Positions 55,047-63,666 of a stretch of DNA of 64,000 nucleotides are shown one piece after another. The stretch comes from Streptomyces fumanus. Its GTDB lineage: Bacteria > Actinomycetota > Actinomycetes > Streptomycetales > Streptomycetaceae. The stretch covers positions 1-64,000 of the forward strand of contig NZ_BNBI01000024.1 in the NCBI RefSeq assembly GCF_014655295.1. Reading direction: 5' to 3'. The notes under the pieces were generated by a model that was not told the DNA's origin, searched no databases, and worked only from the letters and a program-made list of their open reading frames with translations. Every line of letters begins with the position of its first letter. Within the stretch, counting starts at the first letter, position 1. The translations under genes and the position numbers were made by a program.

Positions 55047-57476
55047 ATGCGCCCGTACAGAACCGACCGGGTCATCCCCATGGGCCGAACCATCGCCGTG
55101 TGTCTCGCCGGACTCATCTGCGCGACGCCGATCCTGACGGCGCCGCCCGCCTCCGCCGGCACCGGCACGTCCGGCACCGGCACGTCCGGCACCGTCGCGG
55201 CACAGGCCGTCAGCGACCCCGGCGCCGACCTCACCGACAACGGCGGGGCGATCAGCGCTCAGTACGAAGGAGGAAGCAGCGCGGAAGCCCACACCGCGCT
55301 GATCGACAACGACACCGCCACCAAGTACCTCACCCACCACCCGACCGGTTGGGTCCAGTACCGCTCCCCCGCTCCGGCCGCTGTCGACCGGTACACCATC
55401 ACCTCGGCAAATGACGCCCCCGACCGCGACCCGTCCGACTGGACACTGCAAGGGTCCATGAACGGCACCGACTGGTCGGTGCTCGACACCCGGGTGGGCC
55501 AGACCTTCGCGTCGCGGCACCAGACCCGCGGTTTCCCCGTCGCCAACAGCACCGCGTATCCGTACTACCGCCTGGTGGTGTCCCGGAACGGCGGATCCCC
55601 CGCTCTGCAGATGGCGGAGTGGCAACTGTGGAGCGGAGGCGACGGTGTCCCGAAGGCACCGACCGCTCTCACCGCCTCCGCCGTGGGGAACGAGGTGGAC
55701 CTGGCCTGGACGGACAACGCGTCCGACGACACCGGCTACAGCGAGACCGGGTACCGGATCGAGCGCTCGACGGACGGAACGACGTTCACCCCCCTCGTCA
55801 CCGTCGGCGCGAACATCTCCTCCTACACCGACAGCGGCCTGTCGACGGGCAGCACGTACCACTACCGGCTCCGGGCGGTGGGGACGGGCAACGTCCTGTC
55901 CGACTACTCCAACACCGCCCGCATCCTGATCGATCCGGCGAGCGAACCGATCGACATCACGGACCTGGCCGGTACGGTGAGCGACCAGTACGGCGTCACC
56001 GGGTCCGAGGGCCACGACATGGCCGTGGACAACAGCGTGTACAGCAAGTACCGCACCCGACACACCGCCACCTGGCTCCAGTACGCGTCGGCGGCTCGGT
56101 CCGTCGTGACGGGCTACGCCCTCGTCTCGGCGAACGACGCCCAGGACCGGGACCCCCGCAGTTGGACTCTCCGTGCCTCGACCGACGGTACGACCTGGGC
56201 CGTGCTCGACACCCGGGCGGACGAGTCGTTCACCGACCGCGGGCAGCGCAAGAGATACACGTTCGCCAACAAGGTGCCCTATCGGTACTTCCGGCTGGAC
56301 GTCACCGCGAACAACGGTTCCTCCAGCACCCAGTTCGCGGAGTGGGAGATCCTCGGCACGGGCAGCACCACGAGTGACATCCCCCTGCCGGAAGCCCCGA
56401 GCGCGCTCACGGCGACGGTCCCCGCCGGTGACCAGATCGTGCTGTCCTGGACGGACAACTCCCGGTGGGAGAGCGCGTACCGCCTGGAACGGTCCACCGA
56501 CGGGACCGACTGGAACTGGTCCAGGACCCTCCCGGTGGGAACGACCCGCTACACGGACCTGGGGCTGTCCGGCAACACCACGTATGTGTACCGACTGCGC
56601 GCGGAGAACACCGCGGGTGCGTCCGCCTACACGAAACCCCTGCCGGTGACCACACCGTCGGCGGAATTCCCCGCGACCTGGCAGGAGGACTGGCTCGACC
56701 ACACCGAGCTGCTGACCCAGGTGCACACCGACGCGGACGTGTCGATCTACTTCGACAAGGACATGGACCGCTCACAGACCTGGATGAACTCCTACGTCAC
56801 CAACCTGTGGAAGTACACGAAGCAGACCTACGGCGGCTTCGGCAATGCGCGACTGGCCGCCATCTTCCACCAGAACAAGTACCGGGGCGGGCACATGGCC
56901 ACGGCCTTCGATCCGGCACACCACTACCGCAACGTGATCGATCTGGGGCTCTCCAACTGGGCCGAGAACGACCCGACCACGCGGGATGTGACCTCTCACG
57001 AGATGGCGCACATCGTCGAGTTCTCCGCCAACGGCATGTCGGGCTCGCCCGCCTTCGACCTCTGGGGGGACAGCAAGTGGGCGGAGATATTCCAGTACGA
57101 CGCCTACCTCGGCACCGGGCGGACCGCTGACGCCGAGCGGTTCTACAACAACGCCATCAACAAGACGGACAGCTTCCCCCGGGCCGGTACGGCCTGGTTC
57201 AAGAACTGGTTCTTCCCCATCTGGCGCGACCACGGCAGGGGCAAGGTGTTGAACGCGTTCTTCACCCTGCAGTCGGCTCACTTCGCCCAGCACAACGGCG
57301 TGTACGTACGGGACATGAACATGGGCGAGTTCGTGCACTTCTGGAGCGGTGCGGCCGGCGTCGACCTCAAGGCACGGGCGACGACCGCCTTCGGCTGGCC
57401 GAGCGAATACGAGGCACAGCTCCGGCAGGCCCGGCTGGACTATCCCGACATCACCTACGCGTCGGCGGCGGCCTGA
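55047..57476 (+). CDS. Secreted metallopeptidase-like protein with discoidin and FnIII domains
   Basis: 809 residues; start ATG 55047 or ATG 55080. Signal peptide (IAVCLAGLICATPILTAPPASA), F5/8 type C-like domain (about 50-195), fibronectin III (about 200-290), second F5/8 type C-like domain (about 300-445), second FnIII (about 450-540), then a zinc-peptidase-like domain of the plant basic secretory protein type with SHEMAHIVEFSANG and Glu in SKWAEIFQYD. The tandem binding domains suggest attachment to polysaccharide or host surfaces. The same layout is rare in my knowledge of the genus. Confidence 0.85.
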   Translation: MRPYRTDRVIPMGRTIAVCLAGLICATPILTAPPASAGTGTSGTGTSGTVAAQAVSDPGADLTDNGGAISAQYEGGSSAEAHTALIDNDTATKYLTHHPTGWVQYRSPAPAAVDRYTITSANDAPDRDPSDWTLQGSMNGTDWSVLDTRVGQTFASRHQTRGFPVANSTAYPYYRLVVSRNGGSPALQMAEWQLWSGGDGVPKAPTALTASAVGNEVDLAWTDNASDDTGYSETGYRIERSTDGTTFTPLVTVGANISSYTDSGLSTGSTYHYRLRAVGTGNVLSDYSNTARILIDPASEPIDITDLAGTVSDQYGVTGSEGHDMAVDNSVYSKYRTRHTATWLQYASAARSVVTGYALVSANDAQDRDPRSWTLRASTDGTTWAVLDTRADESFTDRGQRKRYTFANKVPYRYFRLDVTANNGSSSTQFAEWEILGTGSTTSDIPLPEAPSALTATVPAGDQIVLSWTDNSRWESAYRLERSTDGTDWNWSRTLPVGTTRYTDLGLSGNTTYVYRLRAENTAGASAYTKPLPVTTPSAEFPATWQEDWLDHTELLTQVHTDADVSIYFDKDMDRSQTWMNSYVTNLWKYTKQTYGGFGNARLAAIFHQNKYRGGHMATAFDPAHHYRNVIDLGLSNWAENDPTTRDVTSHEMAHIVEFSANGMSGSPAFDLWGDSKWAEIFQYDAYLGTGRTADAERFYNNAINKTDSFPRAGTAWFKNWFFPIWRDHGRGKVLNAFFTLQSAHFAQHNGVYVRDMNMGEFVHFWSGAAGVDLKARATTAFGWPSEYEAQLRQARLDYPDITYASAAA

Positions 57477-57560
57477 CCCCGCGCCGCATCACCGGACCGG
57501 TGCGTCGAACCGGTATGCGTGCCGCCGCGTTGTCCAGGCTGAACGAGGAAAGGACCCAGC

Positions 57561-58049
57561 ATGACTTCCGCCGCAGAGGCGACCACGTCCGTGGACCACG
57601 TGCCCGCAGGATCGGCCCACCAGGTCGAGGTCCACTTCGAGGATCTCGACGCCACGGGTGTGCTGCACAACTCGCGTTACCCCCTGTTGGCGGAGCACGC
57701 CTTCTCCGCCTTCTGGCGCAGCCACGGCTGGCATCCCGACCCGGCCCGCTCCGCCTTCTCCGACTCGGTGCAGGTCGTGCGCACACAGAGCATCACCTAT
57801 CACTTCCCGATCACGGAGCCCGGCCCGGTCACGGTCCGGTTCTGGTTCGACCGGGCCGGACGCACCAGTTACACGTACGCGTACCGGATCGAGTCCACCG
57901 ACGGCTCGACGCTGTACGCCGACGGGACCCGGGTGCAGATCAACCTCGATGCCAAGACGCTGGCGCCCAAGGAACTGAGCGACGGCATACGGGCGATCGC
58001 CGCCCCCTACCTGCGGGCGGCCTCGGATACGCCCGCCGACGGCCGGTGA
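57561..58049 (+). CDS. Hotdog-fold acyl-CoA thioesterase
   Basis: 162 residues, GGAAAGGA before ATG. The 4-hydroxybenzoyl-CoA thioesterase motif VHFEDLDATGVLHNSRYPLLAEHAFSAFW carries the catalytic Asp. Cytoplasmic release of acyl groups from CoA or carrier protein. Lies 84 bp after the metallopeptidase gene and convergent with the adenylation-ketoreductase fusion. Confidence 0.9.
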   Translation: MTSAAEATTSVDHVPAGSAHQVEVHFEDLDATGVLHNSRYPLLAEHAFSAFWRSHGWHPDPARSAFSDSVQVVRTQSITYHFPITEPGPVTVRFWFDRAGRTSYTYAYRIESTDGSTLYADGTRVQINLDAKTLAPKELSDGIRAIAAPYLRAASDTPADGR

Positions 58050-58088
58050 GCACGGCCCGAAGCGGCGTCCACCGGTCGATGTGACCCC

Positions 58089-58122
58089 GACGGCCCGTCC
58101 TCCCTGCGGGGAGCGGGCCGTC
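58089..58122. terminator. Strong two-part hairpin between convergent genes
   Basis: GACGGCCCG and CGGGCCGTC (9 bp) enclose a second stem CTCCC/GGGAG with a 4-nt loop. Between the thioesterase and fusion-protein stops. Confidence 0.75.
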
Positions 58123-58150
58123 CGCCCGCGCCCCGCGAGAGGACATGGCG

Positions 58151-60484
58151 TCACCGCGTGACGAGGCGTTCGAGTACGCGCCCCGTCTCCGCCACCGGCA
58201 GTCCCCGGGCGACACCGGTACATACGGTGCGAGGAGCAGTGTCCGGCTGGAAGCGGGCGAGGGCGTCCAGCAGGCCGTCCGCGGCCGCGTGGTCCGGTCG
58301 GCCGGCGTCCCCGGACAGCGGGAACGCGCGGGCGCAGTACAGGGCGTAGAGGGGCTGGTAGCGGGCGATCAACCGCTCGGTCAGCGCTACCGCTCGCAGT
58401 GTGGCCTCCGTCGCGGACCATCGTGCCGCGGCTCCCTGGTGGCCGGAGCCGGTACCGACCGCTTGTACGATCCCGGCCAAGCGGCCGGAGTACACGGCGA
58501 ACCGGTCGGCCACGGCTCGGGGTTCGGTCCTGGCGAGGTCTGCCTCGACGAAGGTGACCCGGTCGCCGCGGTCGCGCAGCGCGGCGGGCAGGTGGAAACG
58601 TCGGGCGACGAGGACGATGTCACCGTCGGTGTGGTCCAGCAGCCAGGAGGATATGCCGCTGCCGAGGGCTCCGGTGTCCCCCATGACCAGATGGACCGGC
58701 CGGGCGGGCCACGGGGGCGACGGGTCGCCCGGGTGGGTGTGCGCGGGCAGGAGCGGGAGCGTGTGGTCGGGTGGTGCGGGGAGTCGCGGGGCCGGCTGCC
58801 ACCAGTAGTCGCGGCGCAGCGCGAGCCGACGGGGTGGCGGACAGCCGGTGGCGGCCTCGGCCATGACCGTGGCCAGGGCCGGCGCCCAGTCCCGGGTGTC
58901 CGGGCCGGACAGATCGACCCAGTGACTGTCGCCCGGGAGAGCCGGGTGCTGCCCCTCCTTGTCGGCCCCCTGGGCCATGGCGCCGGCGAGCAGGGCGAGC
59001 CCCGGGTGGCGCACCGGACCCTCGACGGGCTGGGCGTTGTGCGACAGCCACCACACGCGCACCGGCGGAGTCCCGGACATACCGCGCAGTGCCGTCAGCA
59101 GGGCGGTCGGGGCGTCGAGACAGGCTCGTCGGGCCTCGTCGAGGGAGTGTCGCTCCAGCGTGCCGGGGACCGCGAGGGGCAACCCGTGCAGCCAGTCCAG
59201 GCCCGCGGGCTCCCGCGCGGCCAGCTCGGTGAGGAGCGCGCGCAGCGAGCCGGGATCGAAGGGGTCGACCTCGTAGAGACCGTCCGTCCGACGGGAGTAG
59301 GCGGAACCCGCGCAGACCCGGACGATACGCGCGTGGGTGGCCTCGAAGGGCTGCCACTGCGCGGCGGCGGTGGCCTCCCGTGTCAGTGCCACCAGGACAC
59401 GTCCCGGGGCCGCTACCGTCGGCGGGGCGGCGACCGCGCGACGCAGACGGACCCACGCGGGCGGGTGCGGCCGGTGAGCCTCGGTCAGCCGCGCACCGGT
59501 GCGGTCGGCCGGGTCGGGCCGCCGAGCCGGCCGAGCGGGCGCGGACCGGTGGCCGGACGTATGCCGATGCCGCTCGGGCCGCGCCAGGATCAGGTGACCG
59601 CCCCCGCACAGAGTGACGGCCGCCCGGTGAATCATCGCGTCGACAGGTGGTCCCTGCCATATGAATTCTGCCGGGACCGGGTCGCACCGCTGTCGCAGCC
59701 CGGGCGGGACCTGGCGGGACGCCCGGGGGTCGGTGGCAGCAGCGGTGGGGAAGACGTACAGCGGGCGGGGTGCCGCGCCCGGCGGTGGTGCGACGGGGAC
59801 CGCGACACCGGGCAGGCGGGGGTCCGTGACCGGCAAGGATCCGTCCAGGGGGTTCAGCAGGTGCCGGCGCGGTCCGGCGGGGGTCACGTCGTCCAGTTCG
59901 GCTGCCTGCTGCGGTGTCACCAGAACCCATGACGGGCCGGTCCTTGCCAGGGCCTGGCGCAGCAGCTCGGGTGGATCGGCAGGGTCGAGCGGCACGGTGG
60001 TGATGTTCAGTCCGGCCAGGGCCAGGAGCGCCACCACGTGTTCGAGCGTGGGCTGCATGTACAAGGCGACGCGGGCCAGGTGGTCCGCGTCCGCCGAGGG
60101 TGGCGGGCAGTGGTCCGCGAGGTCCGCCGCCAGGGCCATGACGTGGCTCCGCAGCTCGGTGTAGGTCAGAGTGCGGCCGCCGCCCGTCAGCGCCGGCGCG
60201 TCCGGGGAACGCCGGACCTGCCGTGCGAACTCCTCGGCGACCTCGGTCGTGGAGGGCGGGACATGGCCGTCCTCAGCACAGCCGGGAGCCCCCAGCGCCC
60301 GCCGTTGGTCCGCCACCGGCTCGGCCGGGGGCCCGGGCGAATCTGCTCCGAGCCTTTCCAGGGCCTCGACGAGCGACCCCGCTGCCCGGGGCTCGCGGGC
60401 GTCGTCCCGCGCGCTCTCGCCTTGGTCCGTGGCGGATGCCGGGCAGAAGGCACTGAGGAGAGACGGGGGCCGGTCGTCGGTCAT
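58151..60484 (-). CDS. Fusion of a truncated, degenerate adenylation domain with a PKS-type ketoreductase-like domain
   Basis: 777 residues from ATG 60484, GGAGGA 6 nt before. After a 55-residue polar leader comes the N-terminal half of an NRPS adenylation domain (LTYTELRSH; LALAGLNITTVPLDPADPPELLRQAL). Its P-loop, normally YTSGSTGxPKG, is VFPTAAATDPRAS, and everything after core A4 (AVTLCGGGHLILARPE) is missing. From about residue 390 it follows a PKS ketoreductase: structural subdomain (GLYEVDPFDP, VRVWWLSHNAQPVEG), NADP loop GDTGALGSG near 600, EADLAR. The active-site stretch reads LYCARAFPLSGDAGRPDHAAADGLLDAL, so the catalytic Ser, Tyr and Asn are replaced. No carrier or condensation domain. 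Adenylation-KR fusions are otherwise seen in depsipeptide synthetases. Probably a pseudoenzyme; role unknown. Confidence 0.85.
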   Translation of the reverse strand: MTDDRPPSLLSAFCPASATDQGESARDDAREPRAAGSLVEALERLGADSPGPPAEPVADQRRALGAPGCAEDGHVPPSTTEVAEEFARQVRRSPDAPALTGGGRTLTYTELRSHVMALAADLADHCPPPSADADHLARVALYMQPTLEHVVALLALAGLNITTVPLDPADPPELLRQALARTGPSWVLVTPQQAAELDDVTPAGPRRHLLNPLDGSLPVTDPRLPGVAVPVAPPPGAAPRPLYVFPTAAATDPRASRQVPPGLRQRCDPVPAEFIWQGPPVDAMIHRAAVTLCGGGHLILARPERHRHTSGHRSAPARPARRPDPADRTGARLTEAHRPHPPAWVRLRRAVAAPPTVAAPGRVLVALTREATAAAQWQPFEATHARIVRVCAGSAYSRRTDGLYEVDPFDPGSLRALLTELAAREPAGLDWLHGLPLAVPGTLERHSLDEARRACLDAPTALLTALRGMSGTPPVRVWWLSHNAQPVEGPVRHPGLALLAGAMAQGADKEGQHPALPGDSHWVDLSGPDTRDWAPALATVMAEAATGCPPPRRLALRRDYWWQPAPRLPAPPDHTLPLLPAHTHPGDPSPPWPARPVHLVMGDTGALGSGISSWLLDHTDGDIVLVARRFHLPAALRDRGDRVTFVEADLARTEPRAVADRFAVYSGRLAGIVQAVGTGSGHQGAAARWSATEATLRAVALTERLIARYQPLYALYCARAFPLSGDAGRPDHAAADGLLDALARFQPDTAPRTVCTGVARGLPVAETGRVLERLVTR

Positions 60485-60850
60485 CGTGTTCCTCCGGTAG
60501 CGGCGTGGCCGGACGGGCGGATCACCGAAGACGGCGGTCGAACGACGCGAGGCGATGATCGCCGGCAAGGCCGTTCTCCCCCTCGTGAGTCCGGTGCGCA
60601 TCCGCCGCTGTGCCGGTCGAAAGCGCCGCCCGGTGAGGGGAGACGGGCCGGGGCGGCGCCTTCCTTGTGAAGCAACGTCCTGATGACCGATCGGGTTCGA
60701 ATCCCGGTCCGCAGCTCCGGCAGGGCACGCCGGAACGAGGTCGCTCCCGTGGCAGCAAGGCGACGGCAAGTGCCGGTCAAGCCCCTCCTCCCACACTGGT
60801 GACGCCCTCGACGAGGGGCATCGGACCGAAGAAATCGGGGGCACCACCTC
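60485..60850. other. Divergent control region of the fusion gene and the sigma factor
   Basis: 366 bp with no gene. Contains the tRNA-like T-arm at 60691-60712. No clear sigma -35/-10 pair recognised. Confidence 0.5.
60691..60718 (+). other. tRNA 3'-end-like sequence (T-arm and acceptor remnant)
   Basis: TCGGG, TTCGAAT, CCCGG form a canonical T-stem-loop followed by TCCGCAG as a possible acceptor strand. No matching D- or anticodon arm, or 5' acceptor strand, is found upstream, so it is not a complete tRNA. It may be the leftover attachment site of an integrated element, or chance. Confidence 0.4.
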
Positions 60851-61480
60851 ATGACGCAGACCGCCTTGGAAACACCGCCGGACACCTTCGTCACCGGAGC
60901 CCGTGACGTGCTCCGCGTCGAGGACCCGCTACGCACCGACGATGCCGGGGCGGACTGCGAACGCTTCGTACGCACGATCTACGAGCGGCACGGCCGCGCG
61001 CTGCTGCGCTTCGCGGCGCGTCTGCTCGGTGGTGACTGGGATCACGCCGAGGACATCCTCCAGGAGGCCACGCTCCGAGCCTGGCGTCACATCGGCCTGC
61101 TGGGCCGGCAGCAGGAGGAAGGCTTGCGCCCTTGGCTTTTCACCGTCGTGCGCAACCTGGTGATCGACGACCACCGGGCGCGTGCCATCCGGCCCGCCAC
61201 CGCTTGCACCCTGGACCAGGTCGTCATCCCCATCGACGACGAGGTGGAACGCACCCTGACCCGCCACACGGTCACCGACGCCCTGCACGACCTGACCGTC
61301 CAGCAGCAGCAGATCATCCACCGTACGTACTTCCTGCGCCAGAGTGTCGCCGAGGTGTCGCAGGCGCTCGGCATCCCCCAGGGCACGGTCAAGTCCCGCA
61401 CCTACTACGCCATACGGGCCCTGAGGACCGCGCTGCACGAGCGGGGTGTCAAGGCCCCGGGGGAAGTGAGCACCACTTGA
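60851..61480 (+). CDS. ECF-type RNA polymerase sigma factor
   Basis: 209 residues. Region 2 (FVRTIYERHGRALLRFAARLLGGDWDHAEDILQEATLRAWRHIG; WLFTVVRNLVIDDHR) and region 4 (LTVQQQQIIHRTYFLRQSVAEVSQALGIPQGTVKSRTYYAIRALRTAL). About 50 residues precede region 2, a longer leader than usual. No anti-sigma gene is adjacent, although an orphan ZAS-type protein is encoded at 50478-50804. Divergent from the fusion gene and 69 bp before the SARP gene, so a regulator of this locus is plausible. Confidence 0.93.
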   Translation: MTQTALETPPDTFVTGARDVLRVEDPLRTDDAGADCERFVRTIYERHGRALLRFAARLLGGDWDHAEDILQEATLRAWRHIGLLGRQQEEGLRPWLFTVVRNLVIDDHRARAIRPATACTLDQVVIPIDDEVERTLTRHTVTDALHDLTVQQQQIIHRTYFLRQSVAEVSQALGIPQGTVKSRTYYAIRALRTALHERGVKAPGEVSTT

Positions 61481-61549
61481 GCAGCACTCGGCCTGTGAAG
61501 TGAGCAGTCCTTCCCGCGAGGGTGGCGGCGAAGTGAGAGAGGTGCCGCC

Positions 61550-63511
61550 ATGGAGTTCCGTCTGCTGGGTCCGTTGGAAGTCCAACGAGACAACGAGGTG
61601 CTGGACCTGGGCCCGCCCAAGCGGCGTGCTCTGCTCCTGCGCCTGTTGCTGGCGAACGGCCAGACGGTCGGTGTGGACCGGCTCTGCGACGACTTGTGGG
61701 ACGGGAGTCCCCCGCCCAGCGCCATGTCCTCGGTGCACGCGCACATCAGCCGGCTGCGCATGGTCCTGGAACCCGAACGGGCACGCAAGGAGCAGGCGAA
61801 GGTCCTGCGCAGCGTCCCTACCGGGTACGCCCTGCGCGTGCCGCCGGACATGCTGGACTCGGTGCGGTTCGAGCGGATGGTGCAGCAGGCACACGCGCTG
61901 TCCTCCCGGGGCCGCATCGGCGAGGCCCGCCAGGAGGCCGAGCGCTCACTCGGCGTGTGGCGCGGCGCCCCGCTCCTCGACGCGTACCAGCACCGGTTCG
62001 CCGAGGGAGAAGCGGCCCGGCTGGAGGCGCTCAAGCTGTCCGTCGAGGAACTGTGCACCACCCTGCTGCTGCAGGAGGGCCAGATAGCCCAGGCGATCAT
62101 CGGCGCGGAGCGGCTCATCGAACGCGATCCCCTGCGCGAGGCGTCCTGGGCGATGCTGATGCGCGCCCTGTACTTCGCCGGGCGGCACGCCGAGGCACTC
62201 CAGCGCTACGAGACCGTCCGCGCCCTGCTCGCCCGCGACCTCGGCCTCGATCCGGGACCCGCCCTGCGCGAGACCCAGATGGCCATCCTCCGGCACGACA
62301 CCACGACACTGCGACCGCCGCCGCAAAGGATCCTCCTGGCCGCGGCCCCCCCGGGCGAGACCGTGACCCCGCCGAACGCCGCTGGCCCGTCGCTGCCGGG
62401 CAGGGAGCGGGAACTGACGCGGTTGTCCGGGCTGCTGCGGGACGCCGCCACGGGACACACCCGCTGGGCGGTGGTGACGGGGGCGCCGGGGACCGGCAAG
62501 ACGCGCATCGCCGACGAACTCGTCAAGTCGGCCGCCGCAGCCGGTTTCGACACCGCGTACGCGCGGTGCACGGGGAACACCGGTCCCCAGTCGGGCGTCC
62601 GTGACAGAACACTCGACCGGCTTGTGCGGACGATGGACACCCTGACCGACACCGCCGAGGCCAGACCCGCTTTCTGCGTGTTGGAGGACGTCCACCGAGC
62701 CTCCGCCGACGTGCGGGAGTTCCTGTCGTCCTACGCGAGATCGGTGCGTCATGCCTCCTTGTGCGTCCTGCTCACGGCGTCGGACGCACCGGGCCCCGAT
62801 ACGGAGCGGCTGCTGGCCGAGCTGGCGGTCTGTGATGCCGAGCAGATCGAACTCGCTCCGCTGACGGAGAGCGACGTACGCCAGATCGTCTCCACGGAAG
62901 CGGACGGGGCCGTACCGGCCGACATGGCACCCGAGATGTTCGCCTTGAGCGGTGGCAATCCCTTCCTGCTGACGCAACTGGTGAAGCAAGCGGCGAGCCG
63001 CCGGGACACACCGGACGAGCGCCTGCCCGTGCCTCCGGCGATCCAGAGCATCGTCCGCGCCCGGCTCGCCGGACTGTCCCCCGCGGCACGACAAGTCGTC
63101 GAGTGCGCGGCCGTGTCCGGAGACGAACCCGACATGGAACTCGTCTCCCAGCTCGCGGAGATGCGCATCGGCGTGGTCCTCGAACTGGCTGACCAAGCCG
63201 TGGCGGCTCGACTGCTGTCGTGGGACGAGAGCCGGCTGACACAGGCATCGGGCGGTTACCGCTTCACGGCGGGCGTGCTGTTGCGCGGCGTCCTGATGCA
63301 GCTCAGTCCGGCGCGGCGGCAGATCCTTCATGCCAGGGCCGCTCGCCTGCTGGCCGCGCGGACAGGCTGGGACGACCAGGACATCGCCACCCATGTGGTG
63401 ATGGCGGGGCCGGCCCTGCCGGCGGAGGAGAGTGAGCGGGCCCTGCGGTTCGTGTCCGCGTCCGTCGGCCTTCCGCGCGCGGTCGCCGTGGGGAGCGACC
63501 GGAGGGCGTGA
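61550..63511 (+). CDS. SARP/BTAD-family transcriptional regulator with ATPase domain
   Basis: 653 residues; GAGAGAGG before ATG. OmpR-like DNA-binding domain (1-95, MEFRLLGPLEVQRDNEVLDLGPPKRRALLLRLLLANGQTV), bacterial transcriptional activator domain (about 100-245), then an AAA/NTPase region with Walker A TGAPGTGKT (about 310) and CVLEDVH. Medium-size AfsR-like SARP; family members activate antibiotic and secondary-metabolite genes. No TPR domain follows, so it is shorter than AfsR. Adjacent to the ECF sigma and fusion genes. The nearest biosynthetic-like target in view is the adenylation-KR fusion. Confidence 0.93.
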   Translation: MEFRLLGPLEVQRDNEVLDLGPPKRRALLLRLLLANGQTVGVDRLCDDLWDGSPPPSAMSSVHAHISRLRMVLEPERARKEQAKVLRSVPTGYALRVPPDMLDSVRFERMVQQAHALSSRGRIGEARQEAERSLGVWRGAPLLDAYQHRFAEGEAARLEALKLSVEELCTTLLLQEGQIAQAIIGAERLIERDPLREASWAMLMRALYFAGRHAEALQRYETVRALLARDLGLDPGPALRETQMAILRHDTTTLRPPPQRILLAAAPPGETVTPPNAAGPSLPGRERELTRLSGLLRDAATGHTRWAVVTGAPGTGKTRIADELVKSAAAAGFDTAYARCTGNTGPQSGVRDRTLDRLVRTMDTLTDTAEARPAFCVLEDVHRASADVREFLSSYARSVRHASLCVLLTASDAPGPDTERLLAELAVCDAEQIELAPLTESDVRQIVSTEADGAVPADMAPEMFALSGGNPFLLTQLVKQAASRRDTPDERLPVPPAIQSIVRARLAGLSPAARQVVECAAVSGDEPDMELVSQLAEMRIGVVLELADQAVAARLLSWDESRLTQASGGYRFTAGVLLRGVLMQLSPARRQILHARAARLLAARTGWDDQDIATHVVMAGPALPAEESERALRFVSASVGLPRAVAVGSDRRA

Positions 63512-63666
63512 GTGCCGGCCCGGGCCGCCGGGACGGAGTGCTTCCGGGTCCGGTCGGCCGGTCACCGCCGTGAGCGAACCGAGATCACCACTCACTTCCG
63601 TACACCGGACCGGAACGCCTTTCCACCGTACACACCAGTGACCGGAACACGACAGAAGGAGCAGGA

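Noticed and set aside
60640..60720. A complete tRNA gene
   Set aside because: T-arm is convincing, but no 5' acceptor strand, D-arm or anticodon arm could be folded in the 80 nt upstream.
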